Assembly (NCBI GenBank): GCA_030446715.1
Contig: JAUJMU010000001.1
Coordinates: forward strand, 535,297-599,296
Direction: 5' to 3'
From: Cytophagales bacterium
Lineage (GTDB): Bacteria > Bacteroidota > Bacteroidia > Cytophagales > 172606-1
Length of the DNA stretch: 64,000 nt
Below the pieces are notes generated by a model. It saw nothing but the letters and a program-made list of their open reading frames with translations, searched no databases and was not told the origin of the DNA. The first letter of the stretch is position 1, and each line of letters starts with the position of its first letter. A program made the translations under genes and the position numbers. Shown piece by piece: positions 1 through 9,115 of the stretch.

Positions 1-632
1 CTGGCTTTGGCCCGGATGGTCTGGGAAACATTGACGCGGGCCACGGAGGTGCCGTTGACTTCAAGATCAGCATCTTCTACTTCGAAGGTCAGCGCATTCA
101 GTCCGGATGCGCCTTCAATGGTTGCTTTCAGCTTCTGAGAGGAGCCGATCAGTTCTATTGAACCTGAACCGGTAATGTCCACGAATACCTCTCTCGATTT
201 CATGTGAATCTCAGATTTGGCCGTACCCGTGACGTAAGCCACGAAATTATCGGTTTGGAACCCTTCGTGTACCACCGACGCAGAAGTGCCGCCGAAATGA
301 ACGGCACGCAGGGAGGGCATTACAATTTCCACCCGTACTGCATTGCTGCCCAGCCGGATGCGGCTGTTATTCTCCTTAAAGGCAACCACCAGTTCGCTGT
401 TCCGCACCTGGGCAGTTACATCTTCAACCTTTTCGCGTTCTCCGGTGACCTTTATCCTGAAATCATCGCCTTTGGTTACGCTGATGGTGAAGGCACTGCC
501 GATCTGAAGCCGGTCAAAGCCGCTCAGTTTGAATTCTTTCGTGATGGTTTCACGCGGGCCAGCCACAGCGGGAGAGGAGGCTACACAAAATAAAACGGCA
601 AAAAACAGCATGAATGCGGGGGTTGTTTTCAT
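1..632 (-). CDS. DUF2807 (GIN-domain) secreted adhesin-like protein, partial
   Basis: The gene enters from the left edge, so only its first 210 codons are visible. The ATG at 632 opens a signal peptide (MKTTPAFMLFFAVLFC, then a VASSPAVAG cleavage region). The mature part begins with the typical DUF2807 opening (FKLSGFDRLQIGSAFTISV) and continues as short repeated beta-strand motifs ending ...VNGTSVARVNVS. Family members are surface or periplasmic beta-helix proteins common in Bacteroidota with no assigned activity. A TAATTTTG box lies just upstream on the same strand (650-657). The reading frame is open to base 1. Function is family-level only. Confidence 0.8.
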   Translation of the reverse strand, partial: MKTTPAFMLFFAVLFCVASSPAVAGPRETITKEFKLSGFDRLQIGSAFTISVTKGDDFRIKVTGEREKVEDVTAQVRNSELVVAFKENNSRIRLGSNAVRVEIVMPSLRAVHFGGTSASVVHEGFQTDNFVAYVTGTAKSEIHMKSREVFVDITGSGSIELIGSSQKLKATIEGASGLNALTFEVEDADLEVNGTSVARVNVSQTIRAKA

Positions 633-769
633 AGTGGGGTCTGGTTTATCAAAATTATGTGGGCGAAATTATAGCTTTGTGCGTAAAATACACCGGAAAG
701 AAGCCGGCAAAATCTGAACCAGAAACAGTCATAAGTCCGGAGTGGTAAGTCGTGAGAATTTCGGGAGTA

Positions 770-777
770 TAATTTTG
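770..777 (+). promoter_or_regulatory. candidate -7 box (TAATTTTG) for the DUF2027-Smr gene
   Basis: The sequence matches the Bacteroidota -7 consensus TAnnTTTG and lies 47 bases before the start of the next gene. I see no matching -33 TTTG at the expected distance, so this is a weak call. Confidence 0.28.
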
Positions 778-824
778 CGGGAATCAGGCAGCGAATAACC
801 CATAACCAATAACAAGAGCTGACA

Positions 825-1784
825 ATGAACATAGGAGATAAAGTACGGTTGCTGCGCGGCCGTGAAGAGGGCATCATAGTAGGCTTTGGAGCCAACAATA
901 TTGTGCAGGTAGAAATTGAGGATGGTTTTCAGATACCTGCACTGCGCAGTGAAATTGTAGTGGTGGCTGCCGAAGAGGCCGAGCGGTTCCGGCGGGAGGA
1001 GCCCGCTGCCCGCAAAGGCGTGGAGCCCCGGGCAGCCAAAGAAGTCGTTTCGGCCAAAGGAATTTTCTTTGCTTTTGTTCTGCTCAACGACGTAAATCTG
1101 GCGTTTTACTTCATCAACAACACGGATTTTGATCTGCCGTATACTCTGGGCGAAGTGCGGGGCGAGGCGTACCGCGGCCTGCAGGGCGGCGTACTGAAGC
1201 GGAAAACTTCCGTGAAAGTGACGGAAGTATCCACCCAGAATTTTGAAAGCTGGCCGGCTTACCTGTTGCAGATGCTGTTCTTCCGGGAGGGCAACGAAAC
1301 GCCCCGCGAGCCGCTGACGCGGAAAATCCGGTTCCGGGCCAATACCTTTTTCAAGAACAAAGCCAAAGCCCCGCTGCTCGGCAAGGATGCTTACCTCTTG
1401 CAGCTCGATAAGGAAGAAACTGCCGTTGAAATCAAGCCGGAGCAGATTGTGGAAGGATTGTTTGACAAAGCCGGAAGGACTGCCGCTCCCGACGTACCCA
1501 AACCGCCGGCCGAAGTAGACCTGCACATTGAAAAGTTGGCCGATAACTACACCCAGATGAGTAGTCCGGATATCATTGGTTTGCAGCTGCGCACTTTTGA
1601 AAAGGCCCTCGAAAACGCCATTGCAACGGGTATGGCTGAGATTACCTTTATTCACGGCGTCGGCAATGGTGTGCTGCGCACTGAACTGCACCGGCGGCTG
1701 AGCAAACACCCTAACGTGAAGTTCTATCAGGACGCCCGGAAGGAGAAATTCGGCTACGGCGCTACGGTGGTGAGCATTAAGTAA
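825..1784 (+). CDS. DUF2027 domain protein with C-terminal Smr domain
   Basis: A 319-residue protein. The N-terminus (MNIGDKVRLLRGREEGIIVGF) is a small beta-barrel-like segment, as in Bacteroidota DUF2027 proteins. The middle (about 75-190) is the beta-sandwich part. The C-terminal 80 residues are an Smr domain: VDLHIEKL opens it (the DxH motif), and FIHGVGNGVLRTELHRRL carries the HGxGxGxL motif. Smr domains in MutS2 and related proteins bind or nick nucleic acid; MutS2's ATPase part is absent here, so a mismatch-repair role should not be assumed. The gene stands alone; its substrate is unknown. Confidence 0.85.
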   Translation: MNIGDKVRLLRGREEGIIVGFGANNIVQVEIEDGFQIPALRSEIVVVAAEEAERFRREEPAARKGVEPRAAKEVVSAKGIFFAFVLLNDVNLAFYFINNTDFDLPYTLGEVRGEAYRGLQGGVLKRKTSVKVTEVSTQNFESWPAYLLQMLFFREGNETPREPLTRKIRFRANTFFKNKAKAPLLGKDAYLLQLDKEETAVEIKPEQIVEGLFDKAGRTAAPDVPKPPAEVDLHIEKLADNYTQMSSPDIIGLQLRTFEKALENAIATGMAEITFIHGVGNGVLRTELHRRLSKHPNVKFYQDARKEKFGYGATVVSIK

Positions 1785-1881
1785 CTTGATTCCTTACACT
1801 TTAAACGGCTCCTTTTGAGGGAGGTGCATTCTCATTTTACGGGGTAGCGGTATAAAGGATATTCTATCCAACTTTTTCAAT

Positions 1882-2457
1882 ATGCTGAACCGTCAGACGT
1901 ATTTCATCAAAGAAAGAGTAAAATTATTGCGCATTTCGGATACCTACGACATCCTTGACCCCGAAACGCAGGAGCATATCGGTATTGCCGTCGAAAGGCC
2001 CGGGCAACTGACCAGGGTGCTGCGTTTGCTCATCAGCAAACAACTTCTCCCAACCCGCATTGACATTCACGACGACGAGAATAATCCTCCCCTGCTGAGC
2101 ATCCGGCGGGGCGTGAACCTGCTGGGGGCAAAAATTGACATCCTGAACGCCGACGGACAGCCGGTAGGCTACTTCAAATCAAAATTGTTTACGCTGAGTG
2201 GCGGCTTCCGGGTATACGACATTCACGACAAACAGGTGGCCGAGGTAAAAGGCAACTGGAAAGGCTGGAATTTCAAGTTTCTCGACACCTCCGGAAACCA
2301 GTTGGGTACAGTCACCAAATCGTGGGCCGGGCTCAGTCAGGAGCTGTTCAGTTCGGCCGATAATTATATCATCCGGCTGCAGAACCCCGACCAGGGCACC
2401 AGCGGACTGCTGCTGGCGGCCGGGCTGGCTATTGACGCCGTGTACAACGAAAACTGA
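1882..2457 (+). CDS. phospholipid scramblase/LURP-one-related (LOR-fold) protein
   Basis: A 191-residue protein with no signal peptide and no clear membrane segment. Its pattern (FIKERVKLLRISDTYDILD, then GVNLLGAKIDILNADGQPVG, then FRVYDIHDKQVAEVKGNWKGWNF) is the repeated 'D..G..V' strand arrangement of the tubby-like scramblase/LOR barrel. A hydrophobic helix near the C-terminus (SGLLLAAGLAIDAVY) matches the buried or membrane-anchoring helix of that fold. Bacterial members have no proven scramblase activity. It converges on the histidine kinase gene with a 15-base gap. Confidence 0.7.
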   Translation: MLNRQTYFIKERVKLLRISDTYDILDPETQEHIGIAVERPGQLTRVLRLLISKQLLPTRIDIHDDENNPPLLSIRRGVNLLGAKIDILNADGQPVGYFKSKLFTLSGGFRVYDIHDKQVAEVKGNWKGWNFKFLDTSGNQLGTVTKSWAGLSQELFSSADNYIIRLQNPDQGTSGLLLAAGLAIDAVYNEN

Positions 2458-2472
2458 TTTTTCCCGTCATTT

Positions 2473-4629
2473 TTACCCTGCCATTCCCGTTACGGGCTGC
2501 ATTTTTTCCTCCAGTTCCGCAATCAGAGCACTACAGCCTTGATTGAGGCGGTCAACCGATTGCCGGAGTGCCTGTTCAGATGGGTTGCGTTTCTGAAGCA
2601 AAGTAAGTCCCCGCAGAATCTCTTCCTTCAGCCCGGTTACTTCCAGAAAGGTGAAGGGAGGGTCTATGTAATTGGCAATGAATTTGACCTGTTCAGTATT
2701 CCGGTGCAGCAGTGCCCTCCGGTAATCGGTCCGGAGCTGCTCAAACAGCCGCATGTACGACCGGGTCAGCAGTTGCTGAAACTCTTCATTCCCCGAAGTC
2801 AGCCCTACAATTTTGCGGTAATTCAGCCGGGCAGGCGTGGGTTCAGTGGTAGTATCCGTCAGCAGTGGCTGGGCGGCCGCCGGAGCCGTAATGCCGGGCA
2901 GCACCTGCACCATAGCCGCGTACAGATCATCGGGCTGAAAAGGTTTGGTTATGTAGCCGTTCATGCCGCTGCGCTTCGCTTTCTCCTCCATATCCGTCAG
3001 CATGGAAGCCGTAATGGCAATGATGGGCAGTTTCCGGAAGTAATTTCCATTGAGCCGCCGGATGCGCCGGGCCGCCTCAAAGCCATCCATTACAGGCATC
3101 TGCAAGTCCATCAGCACCAGGTCATACTGGGTCTGCTGCACCTTGGTGATGGCTTCCTCGCCGTTGGTAACCGACTCCAGGTCAATCTCCCACTGGCCGA
3201 ATATCCTGGATGCCACCAGCCGGTTGATGTCATTGTCTTCCACCATCAGCACCTTCCGGCCGCGCAGGGGCTGAATGCCGGCGTCGGCCAGCGTATTGGC
3301 GGTAATTTTCGGTGCGGCGGTATTTTTGCTGAAGCGCAGGGTAAAGGAAAATTTTGAGCCGGTTCCTTCGCGGCTGGTGACGTAAATAATGCTGTTCTGT
3401 ATCTCCAGCAGCCGCCTGGTGATGGTAAGGCCGAGGCCGGTGCCGCCGTATTTGCGGGTGGTATCCGAACTGGCCTGGGTGAAGCTGTCGAAAATGGTTT
3501 CCAGTTTGTTTTCGGGGATGCCGATGCCCGAATCTTCCACCAGAAAATTCACCTCCACAAAATCGGCTTCGGCGCGGTTAAGGGAGGCTTCTATGTTCAC
3601 CCGGCCTTCCTCCGTAAACTTAATGGCATTGCTGATCAGGTTGTTGAGCACCTGCCCCAGCCTGACCGGGTCACCGGCAAGGGTAGCCGGAATCTGCGGA
3701 TCGATGTGGTGGCTGAAGGAGAGGCTCTTTTCGCAGGCAAGGTAATGCAGAGGCTGCACGATGCGGTCCAGCAGTTCGGTCAGGCTGAATTCGATCTCCT
3801 CAAATATGATTTTACCGGCTTCAATCTTGTTCAGGTCCAGTATGTCGTTGATCAGCGAAAGCAGGTTTTCGGCGGCTATGTGCAGCACCCGCAGGTTTTC
3901 GGCCTGGTCGGGCCGGGGGTTGTCTTCCTGCAGGTAGTGCGATAAGCCCAGGATGGCGTTGATCGGCGTACGGATCTCGTGGCTCATCGTAGACAGAAAC
4001 TGTTCCTTGGCTACGGACGCCTGCTCGGCCAGCCCTTTGGCCTTGATCAGTTCGATTTCCCGGAGCTTCCTCTCGGTCACGTCCTGCGTGGTGCCTACTA
4101 CCCGCACCGGCTTGCCTTGTTTGTTGAAAAATACTTTTCCGTAGCTCTGCAGGTACAGGGGTGCTCCGCTGTCGGTGCGCCACGCCTGGTACTCCACCTG
4201 AAAGTGGTGCCGGTCCGGAGTGGTGCTCCTGATCGCTTCCTTCAGCAGTTCCTTGTGCCCCGGCTCCAGGCGGTCCATAAACTGCGACAGCAGCACTTCC
4301 GGCGCTTCGGGCAATTCAAATATGCGGAATACTTCTTCCGAAACCACGCCTTTACTGGTTTCCAGATCAAATTCGTAGTTGCCTACGTGGGCCATCCGCT
4401 GCGCTTCCCGCAGGGCAAGTTCACTCTTCTGGAGCCGTTCCTTGGCGGCTCTTTTCCCGGTAATGTCCGTGATCCGGGCAAGGTAGAAGGTCCGCTCCTG
4501 GGTGTGCAGCAGGGTGATGCCGAGGTCGCCCCAGAAAGAGCGGCCTTTCAGCGAAACCAGTTCCCGTTCATCTACCCAGGTGCCCAGCTTCTGCAAACTC
4601 TGGTACAGCGCCTGATTTTCTCTGGGCAA
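2473..4629 (-). CDS. hybrid sensor histidine kinase, C-terminal part of a frameshifted gene
   Basis: This 718-codon frame starts only at a TTG and carries the second half of a PAS domain, a further PAS/PAC (about 75-190), HisKA (phospho-acceptor His217 in STMSHEIRTP), HATPase_c (N-box NLISNAIKF, G1 DSGIGIP, G2 GGTGLGLTI), a receiver domain (acidic DN at 465-466, phospho-acceptor Asp508, Lys562) and a C-terminal Hpt-like helical domain. In that last domain the expected phospho-accepting His appears as Asn653 (FIANYIDPPF), so phosphorelay through it is doubtful. It should be fused to the frame at 4572-5414; the reading frame changes between 4628 and 4640, within short A5 and T5 runs. It may be a pseudogene, a sequencing error or a recoded gene. 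Confidence 0.85.
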   Translation of the reverse strand: MPRENQALYQSLQKLGTWVDERELVSLKGRSFWGDLGITLLHTQERTFYLARITDITGKRAAKERLQKSELALREAQRMAHVGNYEFDLETSKGVVSEEVFRIFELPEAPEVLLSQFMDRLEPGHKELLKEAIRSTTPDRHHFQVEYQAWRTDSGAPLYLQSYGKVFFNKQGKPVRVVGTTQDVTERKLREIELIKAKGLAEQASVAKEQFLSTMSHEIRTPINAILGLSHYLQEDNPRPDQAENLRVLHIAAENLLSLINDILDLNKIEAGKIIFEEIEFSLTELLDRIVQPLHYLACEKSLSFSHHIDPQIPATLAGDPVRLGQVLNNLISNAIKFTEEGRVNIEASLNRAEADFVEVNFLVEDSGIGIPENKLETIFDSFTQASSDTTRKYGGTGLGLTITRRLLEIQNSIIYVTSREGTGSKFSFTLRFSKNTAAPKITANTLADAGIQPLRGRKVLMVEDNDINRLVASRIFGQWEIDLESVTNGEEAITKVQQTQYDLVLMDLQMPVMDGFEAARRIRRLNGNYFRKLPIIAITASMLTDMEEKAKRSGMNGYITKPFQPDDLYAAMVQVLPGITAPAAAQPLLTDTTTEPTPARLNYRKIVGLTSGNEEFQQLLTRSYMRLFEQLRTDYRRALLHRNTEQVKFIANYIDPPFTFLEVTGLKEEILRGLTLLQKRNPSEQALRQSVDRLNQGCSALIAELEEKMQPVTGMAG

Positions 4630-5414
4630 AAAGGCTTTTTCTGAAAACTGTTGCTGAGCAGGCCGATAAGCCCCTTCTTACCCCCGGCTTCAAAAAGCTC
4701 CACGGCCTTGTAGTTGCATTCAATGATCTGGTCGGTGCGGGTGTCAATGAGCACCATGGCATCGTAGGAATGATCAAAAACGGTTTCCAGTTCCTGCCGT
4801 GCTTCGGCTACCGACTGCCGGCTCCGGGCGTTGAGGGTATTGAAGTACATGGCAATCAGCAGGGAAGCCGTGGTGTTCATAGCCATCACGCCAAGGTACA
4901 CTTTGTGCAGCAGCAGGGGAGTAAGGCCATGCACCAGAAAAAGCGAAAAATTTGTCAGCTCCAGCACCACCAGGCAGGCCAGCGGCAGCGACAGCCCCAT
5001 GACCAGAAAACCCAGCCGCTGGTGAAAGTTATAGTACAGCACCACGCCGAGGATGGCCGAAAAATAGAGCAGATGAAAGCCGCTTTCCCGGCCCAGACAA
5101 GAGGCAGTAAAGAAAATATTGGCGTTTACCACCACCATCATCAGTGTTTTGGCAAACCGGTGGTAGTGGGGCCGCTGCTTGCCGTACCGGTTGATCAGAA
5201 TGCAGACCAGAAACAGAAACATGCTCAGGTAGGCAATCCCGAATAAGGCATCCAGCTTGAGGCCGTAGTAGAAAATGATAAACGGGATGCAGCACAGCGC
5301 CGCCGTCAGACTGATCTGGTTGGTCAGTACGATGCTTTTATATTGCTTTGGTGGCAGGTCAGGGGTGACTCCCTGCTCCGACAGCGTGGTCCAGAAAACG
5401 GAAGGTGCGTTCAT
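4572..5414 (-). CDS. membrane sensor N-terminal part of the split hybrid histidine kinase
   Basis: A 280-codon frame from an ATG at 5414. Residues about 25-180 form six or seven hydrophobic segments (for example LTAALCCIPFIIFYYGLKL and FLVMGLSLPLACLVVLELT), a membrane sensor module. It is followed by a coiled linker and the start of a PAS domain (VFDHSYDAMVLIDTRTDQII). The PAS breaks off after SFQKKPF, and the remaining 21 or so residues read like out-of-frame sequence. Continuing in the -1 frame gives PRENQALYQSLQKLGTWVDE, the natural continuation of this PAS and of the downstream kinase. The two frames overlap by 58 bases. Signal sensed: unknown. Confidence 0.8.
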   Translation of the reverse strand: MNAPSVFWTTLSEQGVTPDLPPKQYKSIVLTNQISLTAALCCIPFIIFYYGLKLDALFGIAYLSMFLFLVCILINRYGKQRPHYHRFAKTLMMVVVNANIFFTASCLGRESGFHLLYFSAILGVVLYYNFHQRLGFLVMGLSLPLACLVVLELTNFSLFLVHGLTPLLLHKVYLGVMAMNTTASLLIAMYFNTLNARSRQSVAEARQELETVFDHSYDAMVLIDTRTDQIIECNYKAVELFEAGGKKGLIGLLSNSFQKKPFCPEKIRRCTRVCRSWAPG

Positions 5415-5521
5415 GCAGCAGAGATAAGTTCCCTACGTTCAATTTGTTAAACTAACGAATTTACAACTGTTTTACGTAACTATATTCGTTACACACGGAC
5501 ATTGGTCCGGATTTTTTACGT

Positions 5522-7459
5522 TTGAAGAAACGCCCTTTTCACCCATTTTATCATTTTCCATTGTCACCGGTCTATTTCCAATTTATTCCTGTAATCACCG
5601 CGGCCCTGGCTATCATTGCAGGCGGGACCTGTAGTTCCCGTCAATCATCCGAAAACGCAACCATGCACCAGCCAAACGATACCGCCCTGACCATACGCGA
5701 CGTACACTCTTTTGCCCGCCCGGAGGAAGCGGTGATAAAGCATCTCTCACTGGACCTGACTGTAAATTTCGATACCAGAACCCTTTCTGGCAGAGCCACC
5801 CTGGACATTGCTGCCGCACCTGACGCCGATACACTGCTGCTGGATACCCGCGGGCTGTCCATTGAACGGGTAATGCTTGACGGGGAAGAATCTCCGGCCA
5901 GTTTCATTCTCGGTCCGGAAGTGCAGTACCTGGGGCAAAAGCTGGCTGTACCGCTTACTCCGCAGACGAAACAGGTTACCATCCACTACCACACCGGACC
6001 GGAGGCCGCCGCCCTGCAGTGGCTCACGCCGCAGCAGACGGCGGGCAAAAAGCATCCTTTCCTGTTTACCCAGTCGCAGGCGATTCTGGCCCGTACGTGG
6101 GTGCCGGTTCAGGATAGCCCCGGCGTCCGGTTTACCTACGATGCCACGGTCCGCGTACCAAAGGACCTGCTGGCTCTGATGAGTGCCGGCAACCCGCAGC
6201 AGCGGAATAGTGAGGGCGTATACCAGTTCCGGATGGAACAGCCGATTCCGGCTTATCTGCTGGCCCTGTCGGTTGGGGATGTAACCTTTGCCCCGGCAGG
6301 CTCCCGCACCGGCGTATACGCCGAGCCGGTGACCCTGAAAGCGGCGGCCTACGAGTTTGCCGAAACGGAGAAAATGCTGGAAGCGGCCGAGCGGCTGTAC
6401 GGCAAGTACGCCTGGGACCGCTACGACCTGATCGTACTGCCGCCCAGCTTCCCGTTTGGGGGCATGGAAAACCCAAGGCTTACCTTTGCCACGCCTACCA
6501 TTCTGGCCGGCGACCGGTCACTGACCAGCCTGGTGGCGCACGAACTGGCCCACTCCTGGTCGGGCAATCTGGTAACCAACCAAACCTGGAACGACTTCTG
6601 GCTGAACGAAGGCTTTACCGTATACTTCGAACGCCGCATTATGGAGGAGTTGTACGGCCGTGATTACGCGCAGATGCTGGAAGTACTGGGTCATCAGGAT
6701 CTGGTGCAGACCGTGCAGGATTTCGGCAAAGACAGCCCCGATACCCAACTGAAGCTGAACCTGGCGGGCCGCGACCCCGACGACGGCGTGAGCGACATTG
6801 CCTACGAAAAGGGAAATGCCTTCCTGCTGCGGCTGGAGTCGGTGGTGGGTCGCCGGAAGTGGGATGAATTCGTGAAAGGATACTTCAATACGTTCGCCTT
6901 CCAGTCCATGAATACGGAGCAGTTTCTGGACTACCTGAAAAAAGAACTGCCCCAGGCTTACCGCCAGGTGGATGTGCCGGCGTGGGTGTACGGCCGGGGC
7001 CTGCCGGCAGATGCAATCCGGGTAAAATCCACGCGGTTTGAAGAAGTGGAAAAGGCCGCACTGGCCCTGAAGATGGGCAACCAGCCCACGCAGGAGTACA
7101 CCAAAAACTGGAGTGCCCACGAGTGGCTGCACTTTGTCCGGCTGCTGCCCGAAACCATGACGCCCACGCAGATGACACAACTGGATAAGGCTTTCCGGTT
7201 TACGGAGTCGGGCAACAATGAATTGCTGGCGGCGTGGCTGCTGCCGGCGGTCCGGAACCGATACGAACCGGCCTATCCGGCGCTGGAGAACTTTCTGGTA
7301 ACGGTGGGGCGGCGCAAATTTCTGGTACCCCTGTACAACGAACTCACCAAAACGCCGGAAGGCCGCAAAAGGGCCGCAGCCATTTACCGCAAGGCCCGGC
7401 CCAACTACCACTCAGTAGCCACCGGCACGCTGGACCAGTTGCTGAAGGAAAAGGGGTAG
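5522..7459 (+). CDS. M1 family aminopeptidase (leukotriene-A4-hydrolase-like)
   Basis: A zinc metallopeptidase that removes N-terminal residues from peptides. Zinc site: His340-Glu341-x-x-His344 (VAHELAHSWSGN) with Glu363 in WLNEGFTVYFE, 18 residues after His344, exactly the M1 spacing. The exopeptidase motif appears as FPFGGMENPRLTF. The C-terminal helical domain from about 500 resembles the leukotriene A4 hydrolase C-domain. The frame opens at TTG 5522 and gives a hydrophobic leader with a cysteine (IIAGGTCSSRQ), so export, possibly as a lipoprotein, is likely; its -1 residue is Thr, atypical for a lipobox. An alternative ATG at 5663 would omit the leader. Stand-alone gene. Confidence 0.93.
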   Translation: MKKRPFHPFYHFPLSPVYFQFIPVITAALAIIAGGTCSSRQSSENATMHQPNDTALTIRDVHSFARPEEAVIKHLSLDLTVNFDTRTLSGRATLDIAAAPDADTLLLDTRGLSIERVMLDGEESPASFILGPEVQYLGQKLAVPLTPQTKQVTIHYHTGPEAAALQWLTPQQTAGKKHPFLFTQSQAILARTWVPVQDSPGVRFTYDATVRVPKDLLALMSAGNPQQRNSEGVYQFRMEQPIPAYLLALSVGDVTFAPAGSRTGVYAEPVTLKAAAYEFAETEKMLEAAERLYGKYAWDRYDLIVLPPSFPFGGMENPRLTFATPTILAGDRSLTSLVAHELAHSWSGNLVTNQTWNDFWLNEGFTVYFERRIMEELYGRDYAQMLEVLGHQDLVQTVQDFGKDSPDTQLKLNLAGRDPDDGVSDIAYEKGNAFLLRLESVVGRRKWDEFVKGYFNTFAFQSMNTEQFLDYLKKELPQAYRQVDVPAWVYGRGLPADAIRVKSTRFEEVEKAALALKMGNQPTQEYTKNWSAHEWLHFVRLLPETMTPTQMTQLDKAFRFTESGNNELLAAWLLPAVRNRYEPAYPALENFLVTVGRRKFLVPLYNELTKTPEGRKRAAAIYRKARPNYHSVATGTLDQLLKEKG

Positions 7460-7573
7460 GCTTTGGTTGTTCGCTGGCGGTTGTTCGTTGCCTGGGCATA
7501 CCCTTTCTGCTCCCCGGCATCCGAACCTTTGCCTGCTGACCGCGTATAGTTTCAATGAACCAACACTGAAGCT

Positions 7574-8206
7574 ATGAAAACGCCCTTTTTGACTATGTCC
7601 CTTGCCTGCCTGCTAGCATTGGGCGCCTGCAATAACCAGAATGAAAACAGATCCGAAGCAGGCACAGACACTGTTACGGTGAGAGACAAGGAAGTTATGA
7701 GCCGGGACGGCGAAGCAGACATCAACGCAGGTGACACAAAAATTGATGCCGTTGACTCCTGGAACCGGGTAGATTTCAATGCGCCGGTAGTCGAACGCCC
7801 CGAATTAAAGATCAAAGACGCCGGGTTCTCTGTCCGGGGCAATGATGATTACACAATTTATTCTTTTGAGGACAAACTGCTCTTTGATACGGATAAAGCT
7901 GCCCTTCGCACGGCCGCCCGGCAAAACCTTCAGCAGATTGCCGCTTCCCTGAAGCAACGGTATCCGGAAGGCAAAATCCGCATCTACGGCCACACCGACA
8001 GCACAGCCGGCAAAGCATACAATAAAGAATTATCCGAAGAAAGAGCCCAGAACGTAAAGAACTGGCTGGTAGAAAACGGGCAGATTGATGCTTCCCGCAT
8101 TTCAATCCACCCGATGGGTCAGACTGACCCCGTAGCCTCCAACCAGACGGCTAAAGGCCGCCAGATGAACCGCCGCGTGGAAATCGTGGGCATGAATGAC
8201 AAATAG
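7574..8206 (+). CDS. OmpA-family outer-membrane lipoprotein
   Basis: 210 residues. The signal peptide ends in a clean lipobox (LLALGAC, Cys19), so the protein should be lipidated. An acidic, low-complexity spacer (about 20-90) leads to an OmpA/MotB peptidoglycan-binding domain: FDTDKAALRTAARQNLQQIA, then IRIYGHTDSTAGKAYNKELS, then the C-terminal RQMNRRVEI motif with the Arg typical of diaminopimelate binding. Likely role: linking outer membrane to cell wall. It is followed by a good terminator hairpin at 8249-8271. Confidence 0.9.
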   Translation: MKTPFLTMSLACLLALGACNNQNENRSEAGTDTVTVRDKEVMSRDGEADINAGDTKIDAVDSWNRVDFNAPVVERPELKIKDAGFSVRGNDDYTIYSFEDKLLFDTDKAALRTAARQNLQQIAASLKQRYPEGKIRIYGHTDSTAGKAYNKELSEERAQNVKNWLVENGQIDASRISIHPMGQTDPVASNQTAKGRQMNRRVEIVGMNDK

Positions 8207-8248
8207 CAGGGAGGGCAGAGAATGCTCTTCTTGAGGAAGTATAAAAAT

Positions 8249-8271
8249 GGTCCTGGATCATTGCCAGGGCC
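8249..8271 (+). terminator. intrinsic terminator of the OmpA lipoprotein gene
   Basis: Arms ggtcctgg (8249-8256) and ccagggcc (8264-8271) pair with one G-U over a 7-base loop. They are followed by a pyrimidine-rich tract with runs of T (8272-8282). Confidence 0.65.
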
Positions 8272-8306
8272 TTCTTCTTTTTGGGTGCAACGGAGGGCTT
8301 TGAGTT

Positions 8307-9062
8307 TTACTGTTTTTTACCGGCTTTTTTGTTACCTATCGCGTACTGAATGCCCCCGAGCACGTGTCGTAAAAACATGGGCTCAGTGTAGCTTTCATCC
8401 GTGTGGCCCAACGCCGTATAGAAAGCCCGGCCTCCGTCGTAATCGTGGTACCACACCATCGGGTGGTCATTTTTCATGTTGCCGCCTTCGTACGAAGTTT
8501 CATCAATCTTCACCAGCACCTTTACGTCCGAATTGAAGCTTTTGAAGTTGTACCACTCATCAAAGCGACGCCACCGGTCAGGCAGAAAATCCGTCGACAG
8601 GTGTTTTTTATCCAGCACCTGCAGATCAGCATTCTGCTGCTTAGGGTGGCTCTGGAAATAGGCCCCCGCCAGCTTGTTGTACCACGGCCAGCCATATTCC
8701 GTATCAGTAGCCGCATGGATGCCCACGTAGCCGCCGCCGGCCCGGATGTATTTTTCAAATGCTGCCTGCTGGGTTTCGTCCAGTACGTCGCCGGTGGTGC
8801 TGAGAAAAACCACCGCCTTATACCTGCGCAGGTTTTGGTCGGTGAAGACCGCGGCGTTTTCGGTGGTATCCACGTCGAAGCCGTTTTGGGTGCCGAGTTT
8901 AAAAAGCGCCGTTTTGCCCACTTTGATGGATTCGTGCCGGAAGCCTTTGGTTTTGGAGAATACCAGCACGCGGGGCTGGGGTGGTTCGCTGTTCCGGCAC
9001 AGCGACAACACCGGCAAGGTCAGGCAAATGAGCAGGAGCAGGAGGAAGTGGGTCGGTTTCAT
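8307..9062 (-). CDS. ThuA-like domain protein (class I glutamine amidotransferase fold), secreted
   Basis: I take the ATG at 9062 because it begins a proper signal peptide (MKPTHFLLLLLICLTLPVLSLC); a longer frame to 9101 adds nothing recognisable. The mature protein (about 230 residues) is a ThuA domain: VLVFSKTKGFRHESI at the start, YKAVVFLSTTGDVL, GGGYVGIHAATDTEYGWPWY, and the terminal WYHDYDGGRAFYTALGHTDE. Family members occur in carbohydrate-use loci and as domains of large secreted proteins; the reaction is not established. Cys23 next to the signal peptide could be a lipid-attachment site. It is convergent with the OmpA gene. Confidence 0.88.
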   Translation of the reverse strand: MKPTHFLLLLLICLTLPVLSLCRNSEPPQPRVLVFSKTKGFRHESIKVGKTALFKLGTQNGFDVDTTENAAVFTDQNLRRYKAVVFLSTTGDVLDETQQAAFEKYIRAGGGYVGIHAATDTEYGWPWYNKLAGAYFQSHPKQQNADLQVLDKKHLSTDFLPDRWRRFDEWYNFKSFNSDVKVLVKIDETSYEGGNMKNDHPMVWYHDYDGGRAFYTALGHTDESYTEPMFLRHVLGGIQYAIGNKKAGKKQ

Positions 9063-9115
9063 ACGGGAATGTAAATAATTTAGGGGAAAACTTTTCTGCA
9101 AGCGAGATGCGGCAA

